Of a stretch of 37,314 nt of DNA, positions 1-7,463 are shown in pieces (position 1 is the stretch's first letter; every line of letters begins with the position of its first letter). Source of the DNA: Chloroflexota bacterium (GTDB taxonomy: Bacteria > Chloroflexota > Dehalococcoidia > Lucifugimonadales > Lucifugimonadaceae). A model generated the notes under the pieces. That model saw nothing but the letters and a program-made list of their open reading frames with translations. It had not been told where the DNA came from and ran no database searches. The position numbers and the translations under genes are program-made. The stretch is taken from the NCBI GenBank assembly GCA_022574675.1, contig JACZRO010000006.1, positions 1 through 37,314 of the forward strand. The letters are read 5' to 3'.

Positions 1-630
1 CGTCTCGCCGGACTTGATCCTCTCCCGATCGGCGATCTTCTCCCACAGCGGCGTCCACAGGAGCCCGGGGCAGATGCAGTTCACGTTGATGTCAAAGGGC
101 GCAAGCTGGAGGGCCAAACCCTGGCTGACGTTTATGGCCGCCGCCTTTGAGGCCGAGTAGTGGGCGAACCCTCCCGCGCCGCGGCGGCCGGCGCCCGAGG
201 CGATGTTGATGATGCGACCGGAACGCCGTTGCTTGAGGTGGTCCTGGAAACTACCCGTGGTGTTTACGATGCCCATAACGTTGACGTCGTAGGTCGCCTC
301 CCAGTCCTCCGGGCTGGGGCTGCTGCGCTGCCACCAGCCGGGCGCTCCCCCGACGCCGGCGTTATTGACCAGGATGTCGATGTGCCCGAACTCCCCTATC
401 GCGGCAGACGCCAGCGCATCGGTGGTGCCCCGGTCTGTGACGTCCGCCTCGACAGCCAGGGCCCGCCGGCCCACCGACCGGACCTCGCCCGCGACCGCCT
501 CGGCAGAGGCGCGGTTGATGTCCGAGACGACGACGTCAGCGCCGCGTTCGGCCAGCACCAGCGCGATGCCCCGGCCGATGCCGCTTCCGGCCCCGGTCAC
601 AACGGCGATTCGATCGTCTAGCTCCGGCAC
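1..630 (-). CDS. SDR family oxidoreductase, C-terminus cut by window edge
   Basis: NAD(P)-dependent short-chain dehydrogenase/reductase. About 210 residues are visible and the last 50 or so lie beyond base 1. The reverse strand shows the Rossmann glycine motif TGAGSGIG near residue 12, the NNAG motif, and the catalytic YSASK. The likely start is GTG (628-630), with a GGATAGGAA ribosome site just upstream and no better ATG. It lies 59 bp downstream of another SDR on the same strand and shares the unusual CPGLLWTP segment with it, so the two are probably tandem paralogues in one transcript. The substrate cannot be read from sequence. The family assignment is firm and the specific reaction is unknown. 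Confidence 0.88.
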   Translation of the reverse strand, partial: MPELDDRIAVVTGAGSGIGRGIALVLAERGADVVVSDINRASAEAVAGEVRSVGRRALAVEADVTDRGTTDALASAAIGEFGHIDILVNNAGVGGAPGWWQRSSPSPEDWEATYDVNVMGIVNTTGSFQDHLKQRRSGRIINIASGAGRRGAGGFAHYSASKAAAINVSQGLALQLAPFDINVNCICPGLLWTPLWEKIADRERIKSGET

Positions 631-689
631 TTCGAATTTCCTATCCAGAAGTTACAAGAATAGTTCACAACTTACGAAAGATAAGGTTC

Positions 690-1490
690 TTAGTTCAGGA
701 AGGCGCCGCCGTCTACGTTCAGCGACTGCCCGGTGATGTTCCGCGCATCCTCGGAGACAAGGAAAACGATCGCGTCCCCGATGTCCTCCGGGGTCTGTCC
801 CCTGCCCAACGGCATGATGTCCTGCACCATCCGGTCATAAACCTCGCGCGCGCTCAGCCCTTCATAATCCGGGTTGTTCAACGCGTAGCGGGCGCCTACC
901 TGTTCCCACATCGGTGTCCACAGCAGGCCCGGGCAGACGGCGTTAACGTTGATATTGTCCCGCCCGAGCTCGTTGGCCAGCGATTGCGTGTAGTTGATGA
1001 CGGCCGCTTTCGTGGCGGAGTAGTGGGGAAGCGATGGACGCCCCTGCCGGCCGGCGATCGACGCCAGGTTGACGATCTTTCCAAAGCGCGCTGACTTCAT
1101 GTGCGGCAGCACGGCCTCGGTCACGATCGCCATGCCCTTCACGTTGACCCCAAACGTGAACGACCAGTCCTCTTCCCGGGAGACCGCGTGGTCGAACCAC
1201 CCGGGCGCCCCGGCGACGCCGGCGTTGTTGACAAGAACGTCTATCTTGCCAAACCGGGCCACGGTGTCCGAGACCATGCGGCTCACGGCTTCCGGGTCGG
1301 TGACGTCGGCGGGTGTCCCGGCCGACCGCACGCCGAGCGCGGCGATCTCGGCCGCCGTGCGCTGACAGGCGTCGGCGTCGATATCTGAAACGACGATGTC
1401 CGCGCCGACCTCGGCCATCTTGATGCCGATGGCGCGTCCGATTCCGGTCGCTCCACCCGTCACTATCGCGACATGTCCGGTAAGGTCCAA
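690..1490 (-). CDS. SDR family NAD(P)-dependent oxidoreductase
   Basis: Complete 266-residue classical SDR. It shows cofactor motif TGGATGIG (residues 12-19), the NNAG motif near 88-91, catalytic serine in NLASIAG, catalytic YSATK, and a C-terminal GQSLNVDGG typical of FabG-like enzymes. The start is TTG (1488-1490), supported by a GGAGG Shine-Dalgarno 5 nt upstream. It is the first gene of a two-SDR minus-strand unit. The pair shares NNAGV[AG]GAPGW and CPGLLWTP, which look subfamily-specific and may line a shared substrate pocket (inference). Candidate roles are oxidation of a secondary alcohol or 3-hydroxyacyl compound. Nothing nearby fixes the substrate. Confidence 0.92.
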   Translation of the reverse strand: MDLTGHVAIVTGGATGIGRAIGIKMAEVGADIVVSDIDADACQRTAAEIAALGVRSAGTPADVTDPEAVSRMVSDTVARFGKIDVLVNNAGVAGAPGWFDHAVSREEDWSFTFGVNVKGMAIVTEAVLPHMKSARFGKIVNLASIAGRQGRPSLPHYSATKAAVINYTQSLANELGRDNINVNAVCPGLLWTPMWEQVGARYALNNPDYEGLSAREVYDRMVQDIMPLGRGQTPEDIGDAIVFLVSEDARNITGQSLNVDGGAFLN

Positions 1491-1751
1491 CGGGCGCCTC
1501 CAATTGCGCTCGCGTCCGCACCTCTATGTCCGGTTTCCCCCGGTTTCTTCGGGCGAAGGCGGGTGCGGGCCTGCCGGTACGCCAGTAGCGAACGCCCGGA
1601 CGAAACCGCGGGGATTATACTTCCGGGCCGCGATCCCGGTGCGCTTTGAGAGCGCGCTATGGACGTGCGACGAATACTCTGGGAGCGTTGGCCCAACTGC
1701 CCCGGTCCGGGGGTCGACAGACAAACTCCCCGGCGAGACGACGGTGACTGA

Positions 1752-2117
1752 ATGGCGATCTCACGCACGAAGGCGCTCGAACGCGCCTACGAAATCCTTG
1801 GACAGCCGCGCGCCCACATGCGCGTTACGTTGGCGCAGACCAAATCCGGGCTGTCGCTGTACTACGACGGACGCGTGATGACACGCGTATTCGTCAACCG
1901 CAGCGGGCTGTCCGCGGCGGCGGCGATGGCCGAGGCGTTGCGAGTGCGCGTACCGAAGCTCGGAGAGAGCGTCGAGGCCCGTGTCTCTAGCGGCGTCATG
2001 TACAGGGTGCTCGCGCTGTCGTCCCTGGACTACCGGAACGAGGTGTCGTTCCAGCTCGCGTCCCGGCTCATAGCCGAAGCGATCGACATGCAAGGGTCGC
2101 GCGGGACCGCTGAATGA
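1752..2117 (+). CDS. Small hypothetical protein
   Basis: A 121-residue reading frame that I do not recognise. Composition looks protein-like: a basic N-terminal helix (about 1-25), a central section with alternating hydrophobic residues around LSLYYDGRVMTRVFVN (about 34-50), and an Ala/Val-rich C-terminal half. There is no signal peptide, membrane helix, cysteine cluster or catalytic motif. ATG at 1752 is the first start but has no good Shine-Dalgarno. It is a lone gene, divergent from the SDR pair and separated by about 180 bp (with a repeat) from the fatty-acid operon. A frame also runs on the opposite strand (to 2132) but is rich in Arg and His in the way of a GC-rich shadow. Confidence 0.5.
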   Translation: MAISRTKALERAYEILGQPRAHMRVTLAQTKSGLSLYYDGRVMTRVFVNRSGLSAAAAMAEALRVRVPKLGESVEARVSSGVMYRVLALSSLDYRNEVSFQLASRLIAEAIDMQGSRGTAE

Positions 2118-2187
2118 GCGGCGCGGCCGCAAACAAGTAGTTACCTCAAGAAAGCACAGGCGGGCGCGTTTCCACGATTGGACTTCG

Positions 2188-2222
2188 CCCTCACCCCAAT
2201 CCTGTCCCGCCGGGAGAGGAGA
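2188..2222. repeat. Dispersed CCCTCACCCC / GGGAGAGG palindromic repeat, copy 1
   Basis: CCCTCACCCCAAT is followed by GTCCCGCCGGGAGAGGAGA, an imperfect palindrome. The same layout recurs at 27061-27100 and, in the opposite orientation, at 35112-35147, always between genes. Confidence 0.6.
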
Positions 2223-2298
2223 TCGCCGGGAATAGTCACTTAATATTCATCTGGACCCCGGTCTGGCCACCCGGCAGGCACAGCGTTCACGAGAAAAC

Positions 2299-2694
2299 AT
2301 GCCGCTACAAGATCTCCAACCCGGACACGAGTTCCCTCCCGAGGCCCTCGTCATAAGCGAGGCGGAAGCGGCGGCGTACGCCGCGGCCGTTGGCGACGTG
2401 ACGGCGCGGCCGTCGGAGCGCGTGCCCCCGATGGCGATAATCGCGGCCGGTCTGTCGCGATTTATCAGCCACCTCGGACTGGCCGACGGCATTGTCGAGG
2501 TGGTTCATGCATCGCAGGAAGTGTCGTTCAAGCGGCCGGTGTCCCCGGGCGAACCTCTGGAGATCCGGGCGATTTTGAAGTCGAACGCCGAGCGCCGCGG
2601 AAGCCGGTTCGCCACGATCCAGATGTCGTTCGTTGATCAATCCGGGGAAGAGGTTGCGGGAGCGAGCAGCTTGATCATCGTGAACGCGTCGTGA
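2299..2694 (+). CDS. MaoC/hot-dog-like dehydratase subunit (HadA-like, no catalytic motif)
   Basis: A 131-residue protein resembling the N-terminal half of FAS1-like/MaoC dehydratases. It has a short helix with YAAAVGD (about 31-37), then the strand-rich hot-dog half with a VSFKRPVSPGEPL segment (about 74-86). It lacks the D-x-N-P-I-H hydratase motif of the next gene, which matches the division of labour in mycobacterial HadA-type (substrate-binding) and HadB-type (catalytic) subunits (family knowledge). Its stop overlaps the next start as GTGA, implying translational coupling and a heteromeric complex. It opens an operon running through plsX, fabG and fabL, so a role in the 3-hydroxyacyl-ACP dehydration step is inferred. 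Start ATG has only a weak GAGAAAA ribosome site. Confidence 0.75.
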   Translation: MPLQDLQPGHEFPPEALVISEAEAAAYAAAVGDVTARPSERVPPMAIIAAGLSRFISHLGLADGIVEVVHASQEVSFKRPVSPGEPLEIRAILKSNAERRGSRFATIQMSFVDQSGEEVAGASSLIIVNAS

Positions 2695-3131
2695 CTCCCA
2701 ACAATCCCCGTACGCCGTCGGAGCCCGGCGACCCGCTGGAGACGATCATTCGGACGATCACTCAGGCGCAGGTGGAGGCGTACGCGAAAGCCGCCGGCGA
2801 CTACAACCCCATTCACCTGGATCCGGAGTTCGCCGCGAAAACGCCGTTCGGGCGACGCATCGCCCACGGTATGCTTACCCTTGCGATCGTGTCCGAAATG
2901 CTCACTTCCGCGTATCCAGAACGCTGGGCGGCCGGAGGACGGCTTAAAGTACGCTTCCGGGGACCGGTTTTCCCGGGCGAGACCCTGCGGACAACCGGCG
3001 AGGTCACGCGAGTGAACGAGGTGGACGGCGCACGCGTCGCTGAGATCGCTATCGGCGTGCGGAAAGAAGACGGCTCCGACGTGATCACCGGACAGGCGTA
3101 CGTCCCCGTCGACGACGTTCATCCGGTTTAG
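2691..3131 (+). CDS. MaoC family (R)-3-hydroxyacyl dehydratase, catalytic subunit (HadB-like)
   Basis: A 146-residue single hot-dog domain with the hydratase-2 motif YAKAAGDYNPIHLD. The predicted catalytic Asp37 and His42 are both present, followed by the usual FGRRIAHGML. It would dehydrate (R)-3-hydroxyacyl-ACP (or CoA) to trans-2-enoyl thioester. Start GTG overlaps the previous stop (GTGA), so it is coupled to the motif-less partner. Downstream are plsX, fabG and fabL, which supply phosphate acyltransfer, ketoreduction and enoyl reduction. No fabZ or fabA is present in the window, so this pair probably provides the dehydratase activity of FAS II (inference). An alternative is a CoA-dependent hydratase in acyl catabolism. 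Confidence 0.88.
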   Translation: MTPNNPRTPSEPGDPLETIIRTITQAQVEAYAKAAGDYNPIHLDPEFAAKTPFGRRIAHGMLTLAIVSEMLTSAYPERWAAGGRLKVRFRGPVFPGETLRTTGEVTRVNEVDGARVAEIAIGVRKEDGSDVITGQAYVPVDDVHPV

Positions 3132-3172
3132 CAGGGCCATCCAGGGTTTTGCCAGGGTCTTTGGGAGAGTTC

Positions 3173-4198
3173 TTGACTGCCGACGAATCACAAGAATTGA
3201 TCCCCATCGCGGTCGACGCCATGGGCGGTGACAACGCACCGGCGGAGATCGTCGCAGGGGCGGTGCAGGCCGCCCGTGAAGGGGGAGTGTCGATCATCCT
3301 GGTCGGCGATCCTGAGCCGGTCGAGGCGGAACTGGCGAAACACGACGTCAGCGGCCTGCCGATCTCCACCGAGCCGTCAGAAGGCGTGGTCGGAGAGGAC
3401 GAAGCCCCGGCAACGGCCTACCTGACGAAACGCAACGCCTCGATCTTCCGCGCGGCCAGCACCGTCCGGCACGGCCGGGCGAAGGCGCTCGTCAGCATGG
3501 GTTCGACCGGCGCCACGATAGCGGCGGCGACGGTGGTGTTCGGCACGTTCGACGGTATCGAGCGCGCCGCGCTGGGCGGCCCGCTTTACGGTCTTGCCCC
3601 GGGCACGATCATCATGGACATAGGGTCCAACCTGGACTGCAAACCGCAACAGCTTGCTGACTACGCCGCGCTCGGCGCCATCTTCTCGCAAGTCGTGTAC
3701 GGGGCGAAGAATCCTCGCGTCGCCCTGCTGAGTGTTGGCGCAGAATCCGGCAAGGGCAATTCTCAGGTGAAGGAAGCGACCGCACTTCTGGAGAACAGCG
3801 GCCTCAACTTCATCGGCAACGTCGAGGCGAATGACATCCCGCATGGCCGCGCTGAGGTTGTCGTATGTGACGGATTCGTCGGAAACGTCGTGATGAAGTT
3901 GACGGAAGGAATCGGCGAGACGCTCTCGGCGGACATCCGCGAGCAGATGTCCGGCCGCGTGCCGGAGCCCGAGCTTGAGGAGATCTGTAGCCGAATACAT
4001 GACGTGACCAATCTCCCGGAAGCGCACGGCGGGGGGCCGTTATTCGGCGTGAAAGGCGTGGCGGTCGTCGGTCACGGGAAGGCGGCGGCGGCGGCGGTGT
4101 GCCGCGCCATCCAGACGGCCCGAAAAACCGTCGCCCTGAACTACGTGGAACAGGCCGAGGCGGAGTTGAAACGGCTCCGCGGGGGGGGCAACTCATAG
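3173..4198 (+). CDS. plsX: Phosphate acyltransferase PlsX
   Basis: Converts acyl-ACP to acyl-phosphate, the donor for PlsY in phospholipid synthesis; peripheral membrane protein. Hallmarks are AVDAMGGDNAP at the N-terminus, SMGSTGATIAAA, DIGSNLDCKP and CDGFVGNVVMK, and the length (341 residues) is standard. The frame is open from TTG at 3149. I choose TTG at 3173 because GGGAG (3163-3167) sits 5 nt upstream and PlsX proteins begin just before this point. The gene is 41 bp downstream of the MaoC pair and 21 bp upstream of fabG. This is the common plsX-fab arrangement, though fabD and acpP are missing from it. Confidence 0.95.
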   Translation: MTADESQELIPIAVDAMGGDNAPAEIVAGAVQAAREGGVSIILVGDPEPVEAELAKHDVSGLPISTEPSEGVVGEDEAPATAYLTKRNASIFRAASTVRHGRAKALVSMGSTGATIAAATVVFGTFDGIERAALGGPLYGLAPGTIIMDIGSNLDCKPQQLADYAALGAIFSQVVYGAKNPRVALLSVGAESGKGNSQVKEATALLENSGLNFIGNVEANDIPHGRAEVVVCDGFVGNVVMKLTEGIGETLSADIREQMSGRVPEPELEEICSRIHDVTNLPEAHGGGPLFGVKGVAVVGHGKAAAAAVCRAIQTARKTVALNYVEQAEAELKRLRGGGNS

Positions 4199-4219
4199 CA
4201 TTGGAACAGGACATCATCG

Positions 4220-4975
4220 TTGCCTGACGAGCCGCGCAGCACACTTATCACCGGGGCGTCACGCGGGATCGGCCGGGCCATCGCCATCCGCCTGGCGCGG
4301 ATGGGGCACCGCATCGCCGTCAACTACAACACGCACCCGGACGACGCAGAAGAGGTGGTGCAGACCATCGAGGCGGCGGGCGGAGAGGCGATATCTGTCC
4401 AGGGCAGCGTGGCCGAGCGTGAACAGGTGGAGGCGATGTTCGCCGCCACCGAGGAGGCGTTTGGCCCGGTCCAGATACTGGTGAACAACGCCGGGATCAT
4501 CGACGACGCCCTGATTCTGCGGATGAAGGACAAGGCCTGGGATCGTGTCATCCAGACCAATCTCAACGGCACCTACTACTGCTGCCACCGCGCCGTGCCG
4601 GGGATGGTGCGGGCGCGCTGGGGGCGGATCATCAACATCTCCTCGGTGGTCGGGATCAGCGGCAACGCCGGCCAGGCGAACTACTCGGCCTCCAAGGGCG
4701 CGATCCATTCGTTGACCTACTCGCTGGCAAAAGAGCTCTCGTCCCGGAACATCACCGTGAACGCCATCGCTCCCGGGTATATCGAGACGGCGACGGTGGA
4801 CGTACTTCCGCAGAAGACCAAGGACATGATCATGACCTGGATCCCGATGAGCCGTTTCGGGGTTCCGGACGAGGTCGCAGTGGCGGCGGAATTTCTTGCC
4901 CAGGACGACGCGCGCTACATCACCGGCATAATCCTCCGGACCGATGGCGGAATGGCGATCTCGGGTTCCAACTAA
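4220..4975 (+). CDS. fabG: 3-oxoacyl-ACP reductase FabG
   Basis: NADPH-dependent reduction of 3-oxoacyl-ACP to (R)-3-hydroxyacyl-ACP. This 251-residue SDR has TGASRGIG (about 12-19), NNAGI, the ISSVVG serine, YSASK, and the FabG-like tail TGIILRTDGGM. TTG (4220) is the start, with AGGA 8 nt upstream. It lies between plsX and the FabL-type reductase, which makes the fatty-acid role much likelier than for the stand-alone SDRs at the left end. The product would feed the MaoC-type dehydratase encoded upstream. The TGG...ATCCCGATGAGCCGTTTCGG region encodes WIPMSRFG, close to the IPLGRFG of standard FabG. Confidence 0.92.
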   Translation: MPDEPRSTLITGASRGIGRAIAIRLARMGHRIAVNYNTHPDDAEEVVQTIEAAGGEAISVQGSVAEREQVEAMFAATEEAFGPVQILVNNAGIIDDALILRMKDKAWDRVIQTNLNGTYYCCHRAVPGMVRARWGRIINISSVVGISGNAGQANYSASKGAIHSLTYSLAKELSSRNITVNAIAPGYIETATVDVLPQKTKDMIMTWIPMSRFGVPDEVAVAAEFLAQDDARYITGIILRTDGGMAISGSN

Positions 4976-5039
4976 CACCCCGAAAAACGCCCCGGATTAC
5001 CCGGATCGTCCGGACCACAAAGGGGAGAGCCTGACCGAG

Positions 5040-5807
5040 ATGGCGTCTGGATCTGGTGAATTTTCGGGCAAGGTGGCGCTGGTCACCGGCGGCTCGCGCG
5101 GCATCGGCAGAGCGATCGCGATGGAGTTCGCCAGACGCGGGGCCGACGTGGCCTTCAACTACTTCCGCAATCACGCCGCAGCGCACGAAGCGGAAGAGGC
5201 CATCGCCGGACTCGGCGGGCGCTGCCTCCGGGTGAGGGCGCATCTCGGCGACCCGGACGCCATCAACGCGTTGTTTGAGAAGGTCGCTGCGGAGTTCGGC
5301 CGTCTCGATATCCTGGTGAACAACGCCGCCTCGGGTGTGATGCGCTCGGCCGCAGATCTTGAAGAGCGGCACTGGGACTGGACGCTGGACATCAACGCCA
5401 GGGCGCCGTGGAAGTGCTCGATCGCGGCGGCAGACCTGATGACGGACGGCGGGTCGATCGTCAACCTGACAAGCCCGGGCTCGACGTCCGTGCTGCCCGA
5501 TTACTTCGTCGTCGGCGTCTCGAAGGCGGCGCTGGAGGCGCTCACCCGCTACCTGGCAATCGAACTGGCGCCGCGCGGCATCGCCGTGAACGCGGTATCC
5601 GCCAGCATCGTCCGGACGGACGCCGTGGACGCCTTTCCTGAAGGATCACCCGCGTACGATATGGTCGAGCGTCCGACGCCGGCCGGCCGGGTCGTCACTC
5701 CTGAGGACGTTGCCCGGGTGGTGGCGTTCCTGTGCGGCGAAGACGCGCGTATGATCCGGGGACAGGTCCTGCTCGTCGACGGCGGCGAGATGCTGATTCG
5801 GCGGTAA
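5040..5807 (+). CDS. fabL: Enoyl-ACP reductase, FabL type (SDR)
   Basis: A 255-residue SDR that matches Bacillus FabL (YgaA) rather than FabG. It carries NNAASGV, HWDWTLDINA, the spaced catalytic Y-x6-K in YFVVGVSKAALEALTRYLA, TPAGRVV, and MIRGQVLLVDGG. FabL reduces trans-2-enoyl-ACP with NADPH, the last step of each elongation round. The gene follows fabG by about 64 bp and ends the operon, so the cluster encodes ketoreduction, dehydration and enoyl reduction together. ATG (5040) is chosen. A CTG at 5031 is closer to the upstream GGGGAG and could be used instead. The frame is open back to 4944, but that part overlaps fabG. Confidence 0.88.
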   Translation: MASGSGEFSGKVALVTGGSRGIGRAIAMEFARRGADVAFNYFRNHAAAHEAEEAIAGLGGRCLRVRAHLGDPDAINALFEKVAAEFGRLDILVNNAASGVMRSAADLEERHWDWTLDINARAPWKCSIAAADLMTDGGSIVNLTSPGSTSVLPDYFVVGVSKAALEALTRYLAIELAPRGIAVNAVSASIVRTDAVDAFPEGSPAYDMVERPTPAGRVVTPEDVARVVAFLCGEDARMIRGQVLLVDGGEMLIRR

Positions 5808-5899
5808 GTCGTCATCGTCCCCCGTGAATCGTGGCCCTCCGGGGTCAAGTCAATCCAGCCGGCCGGCTGGCCGCGGACACAATCGCCCGGCGCAGGAAC

Positions 5900-6062
5900 G
5901 CGTTGGGGCGGATTGGTATCCGCCCCGGGCGGACCGAGGCCCGCCCCTACGACGCGACCGTCTGACCCTCATCCCTCTCGAAAGACGGGTCTCGCGGCCT
6001 GAACACGGTAGGGGCGGGGCTTGCTCCGCCCTCGGGGGGATAGTCATCCGCCCCTACGGTGT
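5900..6062. repeat. GTAGGGGCGG dispersed palindromic repeats (two copies)
   Basis: The gap between fabL and the next gene (5808-6094) holds two related units. The first includes GGGGCGGAT-TGGT-ATCCGCCCC (5905-5926) and ends in CCGCCCCTACG. The second begins GGTAGGGGCGGGGCTTGCTC near 6009 and ends ATCCGCCCCTACGGTG near 6062. Related copies lie at 18234-18262 and in 34811-35262. No gene is seen here. Confidence 0.7.
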
Positions 6063-6094
6063 CAAGGCGCGTCGGCGGGCAGCGAACGCATTCC

Positions 6095-7108
6095 TCAGCG
6101 GAGCCTTCGAAGCAAACGGCGTCGCAACCGGCGCAGCCGGCCGTGACGTCTCAGTTTCAAGTGCTGCGACACAAACCAGACGACCTCGGGCGCGCCGGCC
6201 AGGACAACGCCGCGGCGGCGGCGAATCCGCTTCGTCGTCTCCTGCGTGTTGTCGAACTCTGACACGAAATTGGAGAACATGGACCAGTCACCGGCGACAC
6301 GGTCGTCCGGTCCGGCCGGGATGAGAACGATCCCCCCGGCCTCGGTCACCAGCAGTATCCCGGCGGCCATGTCCCATGAGAAAACAGCCCCGGTCAGTGC
6401 GTACTGCAGGACGCCCCGGGCGACCATCGCCAGCTCGTATACCGCACTGCCGGTGGTCCGGGGCTCGCCAAAGTTGCCGCGCATCCCCGGCTGAATCGCG
6501 AACATGAACCGGAGGCTTCCCGGAACGGTGGAAAGCCACCCGCGCTTCGGTTTCGGCTCCTCTCCCGTCGGCGGCTTCTTGACGGTGAGCCGCCGATCGC
6601 CTATCCAGGCCCCTCCGCCTTTGCGGGCGTGAAACACTTCATTGCCGCCCTCGACCGGCCACGGGATCCAGACCGCCGCGGCGACGGGTTCCCCCCTGTA
6701 AAGGACGCCGACGGAAACCGCGTACAACGGGTGGCCGTTGACGTAGTTGGTCGTCCCATCGATCGGGTCAACGCACCAGATGTAGTCAGCCGCGGGCGGT
6801 TCCTCTTCCGGAGCGTCCTCCTCGCCGAGGACCATATGGTCTGGGAAGCGCCGGCCGACCATCTCGACCATCAGCGCCTGGCTAGCGCGATCGACGTCGG
6901 TGACCGGGTTGGCGCCGTTGCCGTCCTTCGACTCGACGTCCATGATGCCGTCGAACCGTCCGGAGACGAGTTTCCCCGCGGCATTCACCACCTCGACGGC
7001 GAAAGATTCGATCTCCACCAGGGTCTCGTCGTCGGGCCGTGTTTGGGACCTCGGACTTCCGGCGGTCGTGGCGCCGTCTGCCCCGCCGGGCGTCGGTGTA
7101 TCAGTCAA
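6095..7108 (-). CDS. Inositol monophosphatase family protein
   Basis: Mg-dependent phosphatase of the IMPase/FBPase fold, 337 residues. Metal-binding elements are all visible: NPVTDVD (67-73), GEE (95-97), DPIDGTTN (114-121) and WDMAAG (245-250). Substrates in this family include inositol phosphates, fructose bisphosphate, PAP and histidinol phosphate, and the sequence alone does not decide. A histidine operon occurs about 10 kb away, so a HisN role is possible but unproven. The start is TTG at 7108 with a poor ribosome site, and the first 30 residues are low-complexity, so the real start may be further in. The last 20 residues contain 11 arginines, unusual for the family. Confidence 0.88.
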   Translation of the reverse strand: MTDTPTPGGADGATTAGSPRSQTRPDDETLVEIESFAVEVVNAAGKLVSGRFDGIMDVESKDGNGANPVTDVDRASQALMVEMVGRRFPDHMVLGEEDAPEEEPPAADYIWCVDPIDGTTNYVNGHPLYAVSVGVLYRGEPVAAAVWIPWPVEGGNEVFHARKGGGAWIGDRRLTVKKPPTGEEPKPKRGWLSTVPGSLRFMFAIQPGMRGNFGEPRTTGSAVYELAMVARGVLQYALTGAVFSWDMAAGILLVTEAGGIVLIPAGPDDRVAGDWSMFSNFVSEFDNTQETTKRIRRRRGVVLAGAPEVVWFVSQHLKLRRHGRLRRLRRRLLRRLR

Positions 7109-7463
7109 TCTTGTTGATCACAGTTCTCGTATTCATGAACAGGCCGGGAATATCCTGGCCGGCGCCGCGCTGCGGACAGTTTTGATGCCGTCGTACAGAG
7201 ACGTCGCGACCACGGTTGGACGATCGGTCCCGGGGTTGGTCCGGTACGGTAGCCTGGCCTACAATCGGACACGTCATAGTCGGTATTCGTCGCCCACAAT
7301 TCTAAGTTCCCCTGCGTTCGACATGATGATCGTGCGTCTGTACCGCATCCCGGATATCAAATATAGATCAGGATCGCGGGGACGCGAGAAGCCTTCCCTG
7401 GCGACCAACTCAACGGAGCGCGATATGCGCCGCATGCAGCACAACATACAGTTCGAGAACTAG
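7109..7463. other. Divergent intergenic region, no gene seen
   Basis: This 355-bp gap lies between the divergent IMPase and PspAB-like genes, so promoters for both must lie here. Less GC-rich patches occur (for example TCAAATATAGATCAGG near 7360), but no convincing -35/-10 pair, RNA or repeat was found. Confidence 0.4.
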
